Origin: Rhodoblastus sp963713695 | GTDB lineage: Bacteria; Pseudomonadota; Alphaproteobacteria; Rhizobiales; Beijerinckiaceae | DNA length: 64,000 nucleotides | Direction: 5' to 3' | NCBI GenBank assembly: GCA_963713695.1 | Contig: CAVQMU010000010.1 | Span: 248,001-312,000, forward strand | Shown: in pieces, positions 29,104 through 38,826 of the stretch | How the letters are laid out: each line of letters starts with the position of its first letter | How positions within the stretch are numbered: position 1 is the stretch's first letter | Notes under the pieces: model-generated | Told to the model about the DNA's origin: nothing | Seen by the model: the letters and a program-made list of their open reading frames with translations, nothing else | The model's database searches: none | Position numbers and translations under genes: made by a program

Positions 29104-30963
29104 ATGGATCTCAACTCTCGCCCTGCGCCTGAGCCGGCGCCGCAGGAGGCGCGGCAGGAGCCGGCTTTCGCGCCGTCAGCGTCCGCCGCCGCGCCACAGC
29201 CGGAGTCCATCGGGCCGACGAAAAACGCTTCCGGTCCGAGGGACTGGATTCGCGCGCTTGTCTCGACCCATCTGTCGAAGAGCCCCGGCCGCATCCGCCT
29301 GGTCGCGCTTGCCTTCGCCGCGCTGTTCCTGCTTTTCGTCGGTCGCCTCGCCTTTTTCGGCATGAAGCCCGACACCCATTCCGACCATCGCGAAGCCTCG
29401 GACACATTGTCCGCGGCGCGTCCCGATCTCGTCGACCGCAATGGCGAAATCCTGGCGCAGGACGTCAAGGTCATGTCGGTCTTCGCCGAGCCGCGCCGCA
29501 TCATTGACAAGGACGAGGCGACCGAGCTCATCACCGCCATCCTGCCCGACGTGAACGCCAGCGAGTTGCGCCAGAAACTCGGTTCGCGAAAGGGTTTCGT
29601 CTGGATCAAGCGCGAGGTCACGCCGACGCAGCGCGAGCAGATCTTCCGCCTGGGATTGCCGGGCGTGGGCTTCATGCCGGAAAACAAGCGCGTCTATCCC
29701 AATGGCCCGCTCGCGGCGCACGCGCTCGGTTTCACCAATTCCGACAATGCCGGCATCGCGGGCATCGAAAAATATATCGACGGCCAGGGCCTCGCCGACC
29801 TTCACGGCGCGGGCTTCAACCTGGCTCCGGAAAATCTCGCGCCCATCGCCATGTCGCTCGACATGCGCGCGACCCACGCCCTGCGCGACGAGCTTGTCCA
29901 TGGCATGGAGCGCTTTCAGGCGAAAGCCACCGCCGCCGCCATTCTCGACGTGAACACCGGCGAAGTGGTCGCAGCGGCCTCGCTGCCCGACTACGATCCC
30001 AACAATCCGACCGACGCGCTCAAGAACAACAACATCAACCGGCTCACCGTCGGCGTCTATGAAATGGGCTCGACCTTCAAGGCGCTGACCATCGCCATGG
30101 CGCTCGACGCCAACAAGGTCAATCTCAACACCCGCATCGACGCGCCCGGCGCCATCCGCGCGGGCCATGGCATGATCCATGATTATCATCCGTTAAATCG
30201 TCCGTTGAGCGTGCCGGAAGTCTTCACCTATTCCTCCAACGTCGGCACCGCCCGCATGGCCCTGATGGTCGGCGTCGAGGGTCACAAGGCCTTCCTGCGG
30301 AAGATGGGCCAGCTGGATCGCATGGTCACGGAACTGCCTGAAAACGCCATGCCGATCGTGCCGAGGAACTGGAGCGAGGTCTCGACCATGACCATCGCCT
30401 TCGGCCACGGCCTCGCGGTGGCGCCGCTGCAGGCGATGATGGCGGTCGCCGCGGTGGTCAATGGCGGCTATCTCGTGACCCCGACATTCCTGAAGCGCCC
30501 CGCCGATTTCGACAAGACCAAGGCGCCGCGTGTATTGCGGCCGGAAACCTCCGAGGCCCTGCGCTATATCATGCGGCTCAACGCCGAGATCGGCACGGCG
30601 AAAAAGGCCAACATTCCCGGCTATTTCGTCGGCGGCAAGACCGGCACCGCGGAAAAGGTCGTCAACGGCCATTACGACCACCACAAGTTGTTCACGACCT
30701 TCATGGCGCTCGTGCCCGCCGACAAGCCGCGCTATCTGTTCATGACGGTGATGGATGAGCCGCAGGGCCGGCCGGAAGACGGCCATTACGCGACTGCCGC
30801 CTATAATTCCGGCTATGTCACGGGTCGCCTGGTCGAGCGCGTCAGCCCGATCCTCGGGCTGGAGCCGCGCCTCGACCTGCCGACGCAGCCCTTCCCCCTG
30901 CTGGCGCGCATGGGCTATGGCTTCGCCAACACGCCCGCCAAGCCAGGCGCGGGAGAACATTGA
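29104..30963 (+). CDS. ftsI: Septal peptidoglycan transpeptidase FtsI (PBP3)
   Basis: A 619-residue class B penicillin-binding protein that cross-links septal peptidoglycan with FtsW. A long Ala/Pro/Glu-rich cytoplasmic tail (about 1-60) precedes one membrane span (LVALAFAALFLLFVGRLAFF). The dimerisation domain begins at RPDLVDRNGEILAQ. The transpeptidase motifs are GSTFKAL (nucleophile Ser323), YSSNVGTARM and GGKTGTAEK. ATG 29104 has GGGGAGG upstream. The stop TGA shares bases with the murE ATG (TGATG). Confidence 0.95.
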   Translation: MDLNSRPAPEPAPQEARQEPAFAPSASAAAPQPESIGPTKNASGPRDWIRALVSTHLSKSPGRIRLVALAFAALFLLFVGRLAFFGMKPDTHSDHREASDTLSAARPDLVDRNGEILAQDVKVMSVFAEPRRIIDKDEATELITAILPDVNASELRQKLGSRKGFVWIKREVTPTQREQIFRLGLPGVGFMPENKRVYPNGPLAAHALGFTNSDNAGIAGIEKYIDGQGLADLHGAGFNLAPENLAPIAMSLDMRATHALRDELVHGMERFQAKATAAAILDVNTGEVVAAASLPDYDPNNPTDALKNNNINRLTVGVYEMGSTFKALTIAMALDANKVNLNTRIDAPGAIRAGHGMIHDYHPLNRPLSVPEVFTYSSNVGTARMALMVGVEGHKAFLRKMGQLDRMVTELPENAMPIVPRNWSEVSTMTIAFGHGLAVAPLQAMMAVAAVVNGGYLVTPTFLKRPADFDKTKAPRVLRPETSEALRYIMRLNAEIGTAKKANIPGYFVGGKTGTAEKVVNGHYDHHKLFTTFMALVPADKPRYLFMTVMDEPQGRPEDGHYATAAYNSGYVTGRLVERVSPILGLEPRLDLPTQPFPLLARMGYGFANTPAKPGAGEH

Positions 30964-32396
30964 TGCGCCTCGATTCTCTTCTGCCGGAAGCGCCCGAAAA
31001 CTTGCGCGGAAAGCATGTCACCGGCGTCTCCGCGGACAGTCGCGCGATCGCGCCGGGATTTCTGTTCTTCGCGGTGGCCGGGGCCAAGGCGGACGGGCTG
31101 CAATTCGCGCAGGCTGCGCTGGCGGCGGGCGCGGTCGCCATCGTCGGCGAGACCCGTCCGAAGGATGATATTCCCTTCATCGAAGTCGCGGATGCCCGAG
31201 CCGCCTTGTCAAAAGCCGCCGCCGCGCTTTATCCGCGCCAGCCCGAGACGATCGTCGCGGTCACCGGCACTTCGGGCAAGACCTCCGTCGCCGATTTCAC
31301 TCGCCAGATTTTCGCCTCCTGCGGCCTTGCCGCGGCCTCGCTCGGCACGATCGGCGTGATCAAGCCGTCGGGCGCGGTCTATGGCTCGCTGACCACGCCC
31401 GATCCGGTGACGCTGCACAAGACGCTCGACGCCCTGGCCGGGGAGGGGGTCACCCACCTCGCCATGGAGGCGTCTTCGCACGGCCTCGACCAGCGCCGGC
31501 TCGACGGCGTGCGTCTCGCGGCCGGCGCCTTCACCAATCTGTCGCGCGACCATCTCGATTACCACTCGGGACTTGACGATTATCTTGCCGCAAAGATGCG
31601 GTTGTTCGAGGCGCTGCTGCAGCCGGGTCAGCCCGCGGTGATCGCGGCGGACGGCGATTTTTCGGCCCGTGTGATCGACGCCTGCGCGGCGCGGGGACTG
31701 CGCGTCTTTTCGGTTGGCGCCAAAGGCGAGGGCCTGCGCTTGCGAGGCATGCGGGCGGAAGGCTTCGCGCTGCGCCTCGACATTGTTTTCGAGGGGCGGG
31801 ATTTTCTCGTGACACTGCCGCTGGCCGGCGGTTTTCAGGCGGAAAATGCGCTTGTCGCGGCGGGACTGGCCTTGAGTGTCGGCTGTCCCGCGGAAAAAGT
31901 TTTCGCAGCGCTGGAAAGTCTGCGCGGCGCGCCGGGGCGGCTCGATCTGGTTGGCGACAAGGCCGGAGCCCCGGTCTTCGTCGATTACGCCCACAAGCCC
32001 GACGCGCTGGAAAAGGCTCTGGCGGCGCTGCGGCCCTTCGCCAGGGGACGCCTCGTCGTCGTCGTCGGCTGCGGCGGCGACCGCGACAAGGGCAAGAGGC
32101 CGATCATGGGCGAGATCGCCGCGCGCGCCGCCGATGTCGTGATCGTGACCGACGACAATCCGCGCAGCGAGGAGCCGGCCCGCATTCGCGCCGAAATTCT
32201 GGCCGCGGCGCCCGGCGCACGGGAAATCGGCGACCGCGCGGAGGCCATTCGCGCCGGCGTTGACATGCTGCGAGACGGCGATGTGCTGCTGATCGCCGGC
32301 AAGGGTCATGAAACCGGGCAGATCGTCGGCGCGACGGTGCTGCCGTTTTCTGATCACGAGGCGGCCCGCGCCGCCTTGAAGGAGGCCCGCTCATGA
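30963..32396 (+). CDS. murE: UDP-MurNAc-tripeptide synthetase MurE (meso-DAP adding)
   Basis: A 477-residue Mur ligase that adds meso-diaminopimelate to UDP-MurNAc-L-Ala-D-Glu. ATP site VTGTSGKTSVADFTRQ, central motif ASSHGLDQRRLDG, and the DAP-recognition motif DDNPRSEEPARIRAEI, which distinguishes DAP from lysine enzymes. ATG overlaps the ftsI stop (TGATG); the 3' end overlaps murF by 4 bp. Full family length. Confidence 0.96.
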   Translation: MRLDSLLPEAPENLRGKHVTGVSADSRAIAPGFLFFAVAGAKADGLQFAQAALAAGAVAIVGETRPKDDIPFIEVADARAALSKAAAALYPRQPETIVAVTGTSGKTSVADFTRQIFASCGLAAASLGTIGVIKPSGAVYGSLTTPDPVTLHKTLDALAGEGVTHLAMEASSHGLDQRRLDGVRLAAGAFTNLSRDHLDYHSGLDDYLAAKMRLFEALLQPGQPAVIAADGDFSARVIDACAARGLRVFSVGAKGEGLRLRGMRAEGFALRLDIVFEGRDFLVTLPLAGGFQAENALVAAGLALSVGCPAEKVFAALESLRGAPGRLDLVGDKAGAPVFVDYAHKPDALEKALAALRPFARGRLVVVVGCGGDRDKGKRPIMGEIAARAADVVIVTDDNPRSEEPARIRAEILAAAPGAREIGDRAEAIRAGVDMLRDGDVLLIAGKGHETGQIVGATVLPFSDHEAARAALKEARS

Positions 32397-33892
32397 GCGT
32401 TCTGTGGAGTGGACTGGGCCTCGTAGCCCCCCTGCAGGCGCGCGTTTCGGGGCCTGTTCCCGAGGGCGTTTCGGGCGTTTCCATCGACACGCGCACGCTT
32501 GCCCCGGGCGATCTCTTCTTTGCGATCAAGGGCGACAACAGCGACGGCCATGATTACGTCGCCAAGGCTTTTGCGCGGGGCGCCGCGGCTGCGGTGGTCG
32601 ATGAGGACCATGCGGACGCCATGCGCGACCTTGGCGCGCTCTATGTCGTGCGCGACGTGTTGAAGGCCATGGAAGGCCTCGCCCGCGCCGCGCGCAAACG
32701 CAGTCGCGCAAAAATCATCGCGGTGACGGGCTCGGTCGGCAAGACCTCGACCAAGGAGGCTCTGCGAAAAGTCTTGTCAGACGCCGGGTCGACTCATGCC
32801 TCGGACAAGTCCTACAACAATCACTGGGGCGTGCCGCTGATGCTGGCGCGGTTGCCGGAAAGCGCACGCTACGCCGTCTTCGAGATCGGCATGAACCATG
32901 CGGGCGAGATCACGCCGCTCGTCGACCTGGTGAAGCCCCATGTCGCCATCGTCACCAATGTCGCGCCTGTCCATCTCGAACATTTCGCCAATGTCGCGGA
33001 AATCGCCAAGGCCAAGGCGGAGATTTTCTCGGGCATCGTCAAGGGCGGCGTCGCCATCATCAATCGGGACATCGACACTTACGACCAGCTGGAAGCGGCG
33101 GCGAAGGCCTCGCCGGCCAGCCATGTCCTCTCCTTCGGCGAGAACCTCGCCGCCGACGCGCAATTGCTCCAGTTCGACGACCAGCAGGATTTTTCGCGCA
33201 TCGGCGCACGGGTTCTCGGACAGCAATTCTGGTTCAGGCTCGGCGCCCCGGGCAAGCATCTGGCGATCAATGCCTTGAGCGTGCTGCTCGCAGCCCGCGC
33301 CGTCGGGCTGGAGCTGGCGGCCGTCGCGGCCTCGCTTGCCGATGTCGGCCCCCCGCAGGGACGCGGAGCGCGCGAAACCTTGCTCATCGATCCGGCCGCG
33401 CCCAAAAGCGGATTCCTGCTCATCGACGAAAGCTACAACGCCAATCCCGCGTCCATGCGCGCGGCCATCGCCGTGCTGGGTTCAGCCAGGGTCTCGGGGG
33501 AAGGGCGCCGCATCGCCGTGCTCGGAGACATGCTGGAGCTTGGCACGACCTCAGCGGCGCTGCATTTCGCCTTGGGCGAGGCCTTGCTTCAGCATCATGT
33601 CGACAAGGTTTTCGCCTCGGGTCCGCTGATGCGCCATCTTTTCGACTCGCTCGCGCCCGAAAAGCGCGGCGCCTGGGCGGCGGACGCGGCCGCGCTCGAA
33701 CCTCTCGTCGCGGCGGCGTTGCGCCCCGGCGACGTGGTCATGGTCAAGGGCTCGAACGGCTCGCGCATGCATGCGCTTGTCGCCGGGTTGAAATCCCGCT
33801 GCGCCGCGCCCGAAAATTCCGAGAATATCCCGGCTTCAATGGAATCTGGAGGCTTGCCTTCCGTTGATGCGGCTCCAGAGATCAAGGACTGA
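32393..33892 (+). CDS. murF: UDP-MurNAc-tripeptide:D-Ala-D-Ala ligase MurF
   Basis: A 499-residue Mur ligase that attaches D-Ala-D-Ala to the stem peptide. ATP-binding VTGSVGKTSTKEALRKVL, YNNHWGVPLMLARLP, EIGMNHAGEI and DESYNANPASMRAAI are all present. ATGA overlap with murE indicates coupling. A C-terminal tail of about 25 residues beyond the usual end (ENSENIPASMESGGLPSVDA) is low-complexity and not conserved in character. Confidence 0.96.
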   Translation: MSVLWSGLGLVAPLQARVSGPVPEGVSGVSIDTRTLAPGDLFFAIKGDNSDGHDYVAKAFARGAAAAVVDEDHADAMRDLGALYVVRDVLKAMEGLARAARKRSRAKIIAVTGSVGKTSTKEALRKVLSDAGSTHASDKSYNNHWGVPLMLARLPESARYAVFEIGMNHAGEITPLVDLVKPHVAIVTNVAPVHLEHFANVAEIAKAKAEIFSGIVKGGVAIINRDIDTYDQLEAAAKASPASHVLSFGENLAADAQLLQFDDQQDFSRIGARVLGQQFWFRLGAPGKHLAINALSVLLAARAVGLELAAVAASLADVGPPQGRGARETLLIDPAAPKSGFLLIDESYNANPASMRAAIAVLGSARVSGEGRRIAVLGDMLELGTTSAALHFALGEALLQHHVDKVFASGPLMRHLFDSLAPEKRGAWAADAAALEPLVAAALRPGDVVMVKGSNGSRMHALVAGLKSRCAAPENSENIPASMESGGLPSVDAAPEIKD

Positions 33893-33896
33893 ATTC

Positions 33897-35039
33897 ATGC
33901 TCACCTGGCTCGCGGAACTGTCGCATCATTTCGGTCCGCTGAACGTCTTCCGCTACATCACGTTTCGCGCCGCCGGCGCTTCGGCCACGGCGCTTGCCTT
34001 CGTCTTCTTCTTCGGCCCCGGCATCATCGCCTCGCTGCGGCTGAAACAGGGCAAGGGGCAGCCGATCCGCTCGGACGGGCCGCAGAGCCATCTGGCGAAA
34101 AAGGGCACGCCGACCATGGGCGGCCTGATGATCCTTTCGGGCATGGTCTTCTCCACCGTGCTCTGGGCCAATCCGCGCAGCGCCTATGTCTGGATCGTGC
34201 TGTTCGTGACGCTCGGTTTCGGCGCCATCGGCTTCTACGACGACTATCTGAAAGTGACGAAACAGAGCCACAAGGGCTTTTCCGGCAAAGCGCGCCTCCT
34301 GGGCGAAGCCGGAATTGCCATGCTCGCCGCCTATTTCATGATGTGCGCCTCCGCGAGCGGGCCTGTCGCCTCGATGGGCGATTTCTTCGAAGCGCTGGTC
34401 GCGCCCTTTTACGCGGCCTCGCCCTCGACCAAGCTGTTCGCTCCCTTCATTCACGCGCCAGTCATGGATCTCGCCTGGATGTTCCTGCCGTTTGCGGCTT
34501 TCGTCGTGATAGGAGCAGGCAACGCGGTCAATCTCACCGACGGGCTTGATGGACTCGCCATCGTGCCGGTGATGATCGCGGCGGCGACCTTCGCCGTCAT
34601 CGCCTATCTCGCCGGCAACGAAATTTTCGCCCATTACCTCGGCATCAACTATGTGCCGGGCGCGGGCGAGCTGACGGTCATGTGCGGCGCGGTGATTGGC
34701 GCGGGCCTCGGTTTCCTCTGGTTCAACGCTCCGCCGGCGCAGATCTTCATGGGCGACACCGGGTCGCTGGCGCTCGGCGGCATGCTTGGCTCCATCGCCG
34801 TGGCTGTGAAGCACGAGATCGTGCTGGCGGTGGTCGGCGGCCTGTTCGTGATGGAGGCGGTTTCGGTCATCGTGCAGGTCGCGTCCTTCAAGATGACGGG
34901 CAAGCGCGTGTTCAAGATGGCGCCCATTCATCATCATTTCGAGCAATTGGGCTGGTCCGAGCCTCAGGTCGTCGTGCGCTTCTGGATCGTCGCATTCGTC
35001 CTGGCCCTTGTCGGCCTCACAACATTGAAAGTGCGCTGA
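33897..35039 (+). CDS. mraY: Phospho-MurNAc-pentapeptide translocase MraY
   Basis: A 380-residue polytopic membrane enzyme that links UDP-MurNAc-pentapeptide to undecaprenyl phosphate, giving lipid I. About ten spans. Conserved sites: KKGTPTMGGLMIL, FYDDYLKVTKQSHKG (catalytic Asp pair), NAVNLTDGLDGLA (Asn/Asp metal site), FMGDTGSLALGG and the cytoplasmic His triad IHHHFEQLGW. It starts 4 bp after murF and its stop overlaps the murD ATG (TGATG). Confidence 0.97.
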   Translation: MLTWLAELSHHFGPLNVFRYITFRAAGASATALAFVFFFGPGIIASLRLKQGKGQPIRSDGPQSHLAKKGTPTMGGLMILSGMVFSTVLWANPRSAYVWIVLFVTLGFGAIGFYDDYLKVTKQSHKGFSGKARLLGEAGIAMLAAYFMMCASASGPVASMGDFFEALVAPFYAASPSTKLFAPFIHAPVMDLAWMFLPFAAFVVIGAGNAVNLTDGLDGLAIVPVMIAAATFAVIAYLAGNEIFAHYLGINYVPGAGELTVMCGAVIGAGLGFLWFNAPPAQIFMGDTGSLALGGMLGSIAVAVKHEIVLAVVGGLFVMEAVSVIVQVASFKMTGKRVFKMAPIHHHFEQLGWSEPQVVVRFWIVAFVLALVGLTTLKVR

Positions 35040-36481
35040 TGATTCCCGTCACCACATTTGCCGGAAGGAAGGTGGCCCTGTTCGGGCTCGGCGGCTCCGG
35101 ACTTTCGACGGCGCGCGCGCTGAAGGCGGGCGGCGCCTCGGTCTCCGCCTGGGACGATTCCGCGGCGTCGCGCGAAAAGGCCAGCGATGAAGGTTTTGAT
35201 CTCGTCGATCTGCGCGAGGCGCATTGGCCGGATTTCGCGGCCTTCATCCTCGCGCCGGGCGTGCCGCTGACCCATCCGCAGCCGCACTGGAGCGTCGCAT
35301 TGGCCCGCGAGGCGGGCGTCGAGATCATCGGCGACATCGAATTGTTCTGCCGCGAGCGCGACCGCCACGCGCAGGAGACGAAGTCGCTGGCGCCCTTCGT
35401 CGCCATCACCGGCACCAATGGCAAGAGCACGACCACGGCGCTGATTGCCCATATTCTGCGCGAAGCCGGCTATGACGTGCAGATGGGCGGCAATATCGGC
35501 ACGCCCATTCTCGATCTCGCGCCGCTGTCGGACCTGAGCGTCTATGTCGTGGAATGCTCGACCTTCCAGATCGATCTCGCGCCCTCGCTCAATCCGAGCG
35601 TCGGCGTCTTGCTCAATCTGACGCCCGACCATCTCGACCGCCACGGCACGATGGAAAATTACGCCGGCATCAAGCAGCGGCTGGTGGCGTCCTCCGATTT
35701 CGCCATCGTCGGGCGCGACGATTTCCTTTGCGAATCCATTTTCCAGCACTTGAAGAAGGGCGGCCATTCGGTCGTCGGCATCGCCAGCAGCCGCCCCAAT
35801 GCGCTGGCCAGCATCTGCTACGAATCGGGCAGGCTGCGTCGCGCCTTCGCCCTGCCGGGCCTGAAGACGCTTGAGGAAACGCTGTTCGACCTGACGCATG
35901 CCAGGGCGCTGCGCGGCGCGCACAACGGCCAGAACGCGGCCGCGGCCTTCACCGCCTGCGAGCGTCTGGGACTGCCGCATGACGAGATCGGCCTGGGCAT
36001 GCGCTCATTCCCCGGCCTTGCCCATCGCATGGAGCAGGTCGGCGAAAAGGAACGCGTGCTGTTCGTCAACGACAGCAAGGCGACAAACGCCGACGCTACG
36101 GAAAAGGCGCTTTCGAGCTACCATTCGATCTTCTGGATTCTTGGCGGCAAGGCCAAGGCGGGCGGCATCGAGCCCTTGCGGCCTTTGTTCGGCCGGGTCG
36201 AGAAGGCCTATCTGATCGGCGAGGCGGCGAAGGATTTCGCCCGGACGCTGGAGGGGTTGGTTCCCTACGAGCAATGCGGGACGCTCGATGTCGCCGCGGC
36301 CTCGGCGGCGCGCGATGCGGCCAGTTCGGAAGCGGAGGAGCCGGTCGTGCTGCTGTCGCCGGCCTGCGCCTCCTACGACCAATATGCCAATTTCGAGAAA
36401 CGCGGCGACGCGTTCCGCGAGGCCGTGAAGAGTTTGTTGTCCGATCGTTCGATGATTGAATCCGAGCAAGCAGCTCGGTAG
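35039..36481 (+). CDS. murD: UDP-MurNAc-L-alanine:D-glutamate ligase MurD
   Basis: A 480-residue Mur ligase adding D-Glu to UDP-MurNAc-L-Ala. N-terminal Rossmann part VALFGLGGSGLSTARAL, ATP loop AITGTNGKSTTTALIAHIL, ECSTFQIDLAPSLNPSVGV, LTPDHLDRHGTMENYAGIK and VNDSKATNADATEKALSSY. The C-terminus carries LLSPACASYDQYANFEKRGD. Start TGATG with mraY. A strong hairpin and 69-bp gap separate it from ftsW. Confidence 0.96.
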   Translation: MIPVTTFAGRKVALFGLGGSGLSTARALKAGGASVSAWDDSAASREKASDEGFDLVDLREAHWPDFAAFILAPGVPLTHPQPHWSVALAREAGVEIIGDIELFCRERDRHAQETKSLAPFVAITGTNGKSTTTALIAHILREAGYDVQMGGNIGTPILDLAPLSDLSVYVVECSTFQIDLAPSLNPSVGVLLNLTPDHLDRHGTMENYAGIKQRLVASSDFAIVGRDDFLCESIFQHLKKGGHSVVGIASSRPNALASICYESGRLRRAFALPGLKTLEETLFDLTHARALRGAHNGQNAAAAFTACERLGLPHDEIGLGMRSFPGLAHRMEQVGEKERVLFVNDSKATNADATEKALSSYHSIFWILGGKAKAGGIEPLRPLFGRVEKAYLIGEAAKDFARTLEGLVPYEQCGTLDVAAASAARDAASSEAEEPVVLLSPACASYDQYANFEKRGDAFREAVKSLLSDRSMIESEQAAR

Positions 36482-36508
36482 TTAGCGCCGCCGAACGCGT
36501 GCGAGGGC

Positions 36509-36533
36509 GCCTTCGAAGCAAGGCTTCGAAGGC
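36509..36533. repeat. Perfect 11-bp hairpin between murD and ftsW
   Basis: GCCTTCGAAGC-AAG-GCTTCGAAGGC ends 17 bp before the ftsW ATG and just before the AAAAGGAGAG ribosome-binding region. There is no T-run after it on the plus strand, so it is not an intrinsic terminator. It could mark RNA processing or adjust ftsW translation. Confidence 0.55.
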
Positions 36534-36550
36534 AAAAGGAGAGAAGCAAA

Positions 36551-37696
36551 ATGGTCTCGCGCGCGGAGCGTTCATTGATCGCCGACTGGTGGTGGACGGT
36601 GGATCGCTGGCTTCTTGTCGCCCTCACGGCCTTGATCGTGCTCGGGCTGGTCCTCGTCATGGCCGGCAGTCCCGCCGTGGCCGACCGCCTGCATCTGCCG
36701 ACATTCCAGTTCGTCAACAAGCAGGTCGAGTTTCTCGTTCCAACGCTGATCCTGATGTTCGGCCTGTCCTTCCTGTCGCCGCGTCAGGTTCGCCGCACCG
36801 CGCTTCTCGGCTACATCGGCGCCTTGGCGCTGATCTTCGCGGCGCTGGCCTTCGGCCATGAGGTGAAAGGCGCGCGGCGCTGGATTTTCGGCATGCAGCC
36901 GTCGGAATTTCTGAAACCCTGTTTCGTCATCCTCGCGGCCTGGGCGATTTCCGAAGGCGCCAAGCGGCGCGACGTGCCCGGAAACTTGCTGGCCTTGCTG
37001 CTGCTTCCGGCCACGGTCGTGCCGTTGATCCTGCAGCCGGATTTCGGCCAGACCATGCTGGTTTCGCTGGTCTGGGGCCTGATGTTCATCATGGCGGGAC
37101 TACACTGGTTCTGGATCGCAGGGCTCGGCGGCTTCGCGGCGTCGGCCATCGTCGTGGCCTATAAATTCGTGCCGCACGTGCGCGCCCGCATTCTGCATTT
37201 CATCGATCCCGGCCAATCGGGCGGCGTCGCCGACACCTTCCAGGTGGACCGCGCGATGGAAAGCTTTACGTCGGGCGGCTGGCTCGGCAAGGGGCCGGGC
37301 GAGGGCACGATCAAGCAGGTCCTGCCCGATTCCCACACCGATTTCATTTTCGCGGTGACGGGCGAGGAATTCGGCCTGCTGTTCTGCATGGGCATTGTCG
37401 GGCTTTTCGCCTTCATCGTGCTGCGCGGCCTGTTGAAGGCGGCCAGGAACGAAGACCCGTTCTGCCGGTTCGCCACCGCCGGGCTGGTGCTGCTGTTCGG
37501 CATCCAGGCCTCGATCAACATGGCGGTCAACCTGCATCTGATGCCGGCCAAGGGCATGACCTTGCCCTTCATTTCCTATGGCGGCTCCTCCCTGCTGTCG
37601 CTCGGCATAAGCATGGGATTTCTGATCGCCGTCACGCGGAAAAGGCCGCGTTCGGAAGTGCTGTTCGAACAGAAGATCGAGGCGTCCGCGGCATGA
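36551..37696 (+). CDS. ftsW: Septal peptidoglycan glycosyltransferase FtsW
   Basis: A 381-residue SEDS-family polymerase with about ten membrane spans that polymerises lipid II at the septum with FtsI. Key sites: KGARRWIFGMQPSEFLKPCF, LQPDFGQTMLVSLVWGLMF, GPGEGTIKQVLPDSHTDFIF with AVTGEEFG (catalytic Asp in the large loop), and the C-terminal LPFISYGGSSLLSLGISMGF. GGAGAG precedes ATG 36551. The stop overlaps the murG ATG by 4 bp. Confidence 0.96.
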   Translation: MVSRAERSLIADWWWTVDRWLLVALTALIVLGLVLVMAGSPAVADRLHLPTFQFVNKQVEFLVPTLILMFGLSFLSPRQVRRTALLGYIGALALIFAALAFGHEVKGARRWIFGMQPSEFLKPCFVILAAWAISEGAKRRDVPGNLLALLLLPATVVPLILQPDFGQTMLVSLVWGLMFIMAGLHWFWIAGLGGFAASAIVVAYKFVPHVRARILHFIDPGQSGGVADTFQVDRAMESFTSGGWLGKGPGEGTIKQVLPDSHTDFIFAVTGEEFGLLFCMGIVGLFAFIVLRGLLKAARNEDPFCRFATAGLVLLFGIQASINMAVNLHLMPAKGMTLPFISYGGSSLLSLGISMGFLIAVTRKRPRSEVLFEQKIEASAA

Positions 37697-38790
37697 GCGA
37701 AGACAATCTGATTCTTGTCGCGGCCGGCGGAACCGGCGGCCACCTTTTTCCGGCTGAGGCGCTGTCCCATGCGCTGATTTCCCGCGGCGCGCGCGTGCAA
37801 TTGGCGACCGACGAGCGGGCGCTGCAATATGGCAAGGCGTTTCCGGCGGAGGCGGTGCATGAGATCGCTTCGGCGACGCCGATGGGCGGCTCGATCAAGG
37901 GCAAGGCTTTCGCCGCGCTGACCCTGGCCAAGGGCGTTTACGAGGCCTATGGCCTGCTTGGCGACATCAGGCCTCGCGCCGTCGTCTCCTTCGGCGGCTA
38001 TCCGACCGTGCCGCCCGCGCTGGCCGCGTCCTTGCGCGGCGTGCCGCTGGTTCTGCACGAGCAGAACGCCGTCATGGGCCGCGCCAACAAATTCCTGAGC
38101 CAGCGGGCGAAAGTCATCGCCTCTGGATTTCCCGAGATCGAGGACCTGCCGGAAAAGCTGCGTGATCGCGTTGTGCATGTCGGCAATCCCTTGCGTCCCC
38201 AGGTGATCGAGGCGTCCGCGCTGCCCTATCCTGGATTTGAAGACGGCAAGCTGCGGCTTCTCGTCACCGGCGGCTCGCAGGGGGCGCGCATCATGTCGGA
38301 TGTCCTCCCCGAGGCCGTCGCCATGCTCGACAAGGACCAGCGCACCCGACTTCTTATCGTGCAGCAGGCGCGAGGCGAGGATCTTTACCGGGTGCAGAAC
38401 GCCTATTCGAACCTGCATGTGGAAGCCGATGTCGCGCCCTTTTTCGCCGACCTGCCGCTGCGCATGGCGCAGGCGCATCTGGTTGTCGGCCGCTCGGGCG
38501 CCTCGACCGTGTCCGAACTGGCGGCCATCGGCCGGCCCTGCATCCTCGTGCCCTTTCCCCACGCGCTCGACGCCGACCAGGCGGCCAACGCCGCCCATCT
38601 CGCCAAAACCGGGGCGGCCGAGGTCATCCGCCAGATCGCTTTTACCCCAGCATGGCTGGCGGAGCGGCTGGTTCAGGCGCTCGATGCGCCAAAGGACTTG
38701 ACGCGGCGCGCGCAAGCGGCCAAGAGCGCGGGCGTTCCCGACGCCGCCGAAAGGCTGGCCGATCTGGCGCTCAGGACGGCGGGCCTGTAA
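37693..38790 (+). CDS. murG: UDP-GlcNAc transferase MurG
   Basis: A 365-residue GT28 enzyme that adds GlcNAc to lipid I to make lipid II at the inner membrane face. The Gly-rich loop AAGGTGGHLFPAEALSHAL, SFGGYPTVPPALAA, LHEQNAVMGRANKFLS, VTGGSQGARI and the UDP-binding RSGASTVSELAAIGRPCILV all occur. ATGA overlap with ftsW. Length and motif order are normal. Confidence 0.97.
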   Translation: MSEDNLILVAAGGTGGHLFPAEALSHALISRGARVQLATDERALQYGKAFPAEAVHEIASATPMGGSIKGKAFAALTLAKGVYEAYGLLGDIRPRAVVSFGGYPTVPPALAASLRGVPLVLHEQNAVMGRANKFLSQRAKVIASGFPEIEDLPEKLRDRVVHVGNPLRPQVIEASALPYPGFEDGKLRLLVTGGSQGARIMSDVLPEAVAMLDKDQRTRLLIVQQARGEDLYRVQNAYSNLHVEADVAPFFADLPLRMAQAHLVVGRSGASTVSELAAIGRPCILVPFPHALDADQAANAAHLAKTGAAEVIRQIAFTPAWLAERLVQALDAPKDLTRRAQAAKSAGVPDAAERLADLALRTAGL

Positions 38791-38826
38791 AAGGCGGCCC
38801 GTCCAAAATCAATTTGGAGTTTTTCC

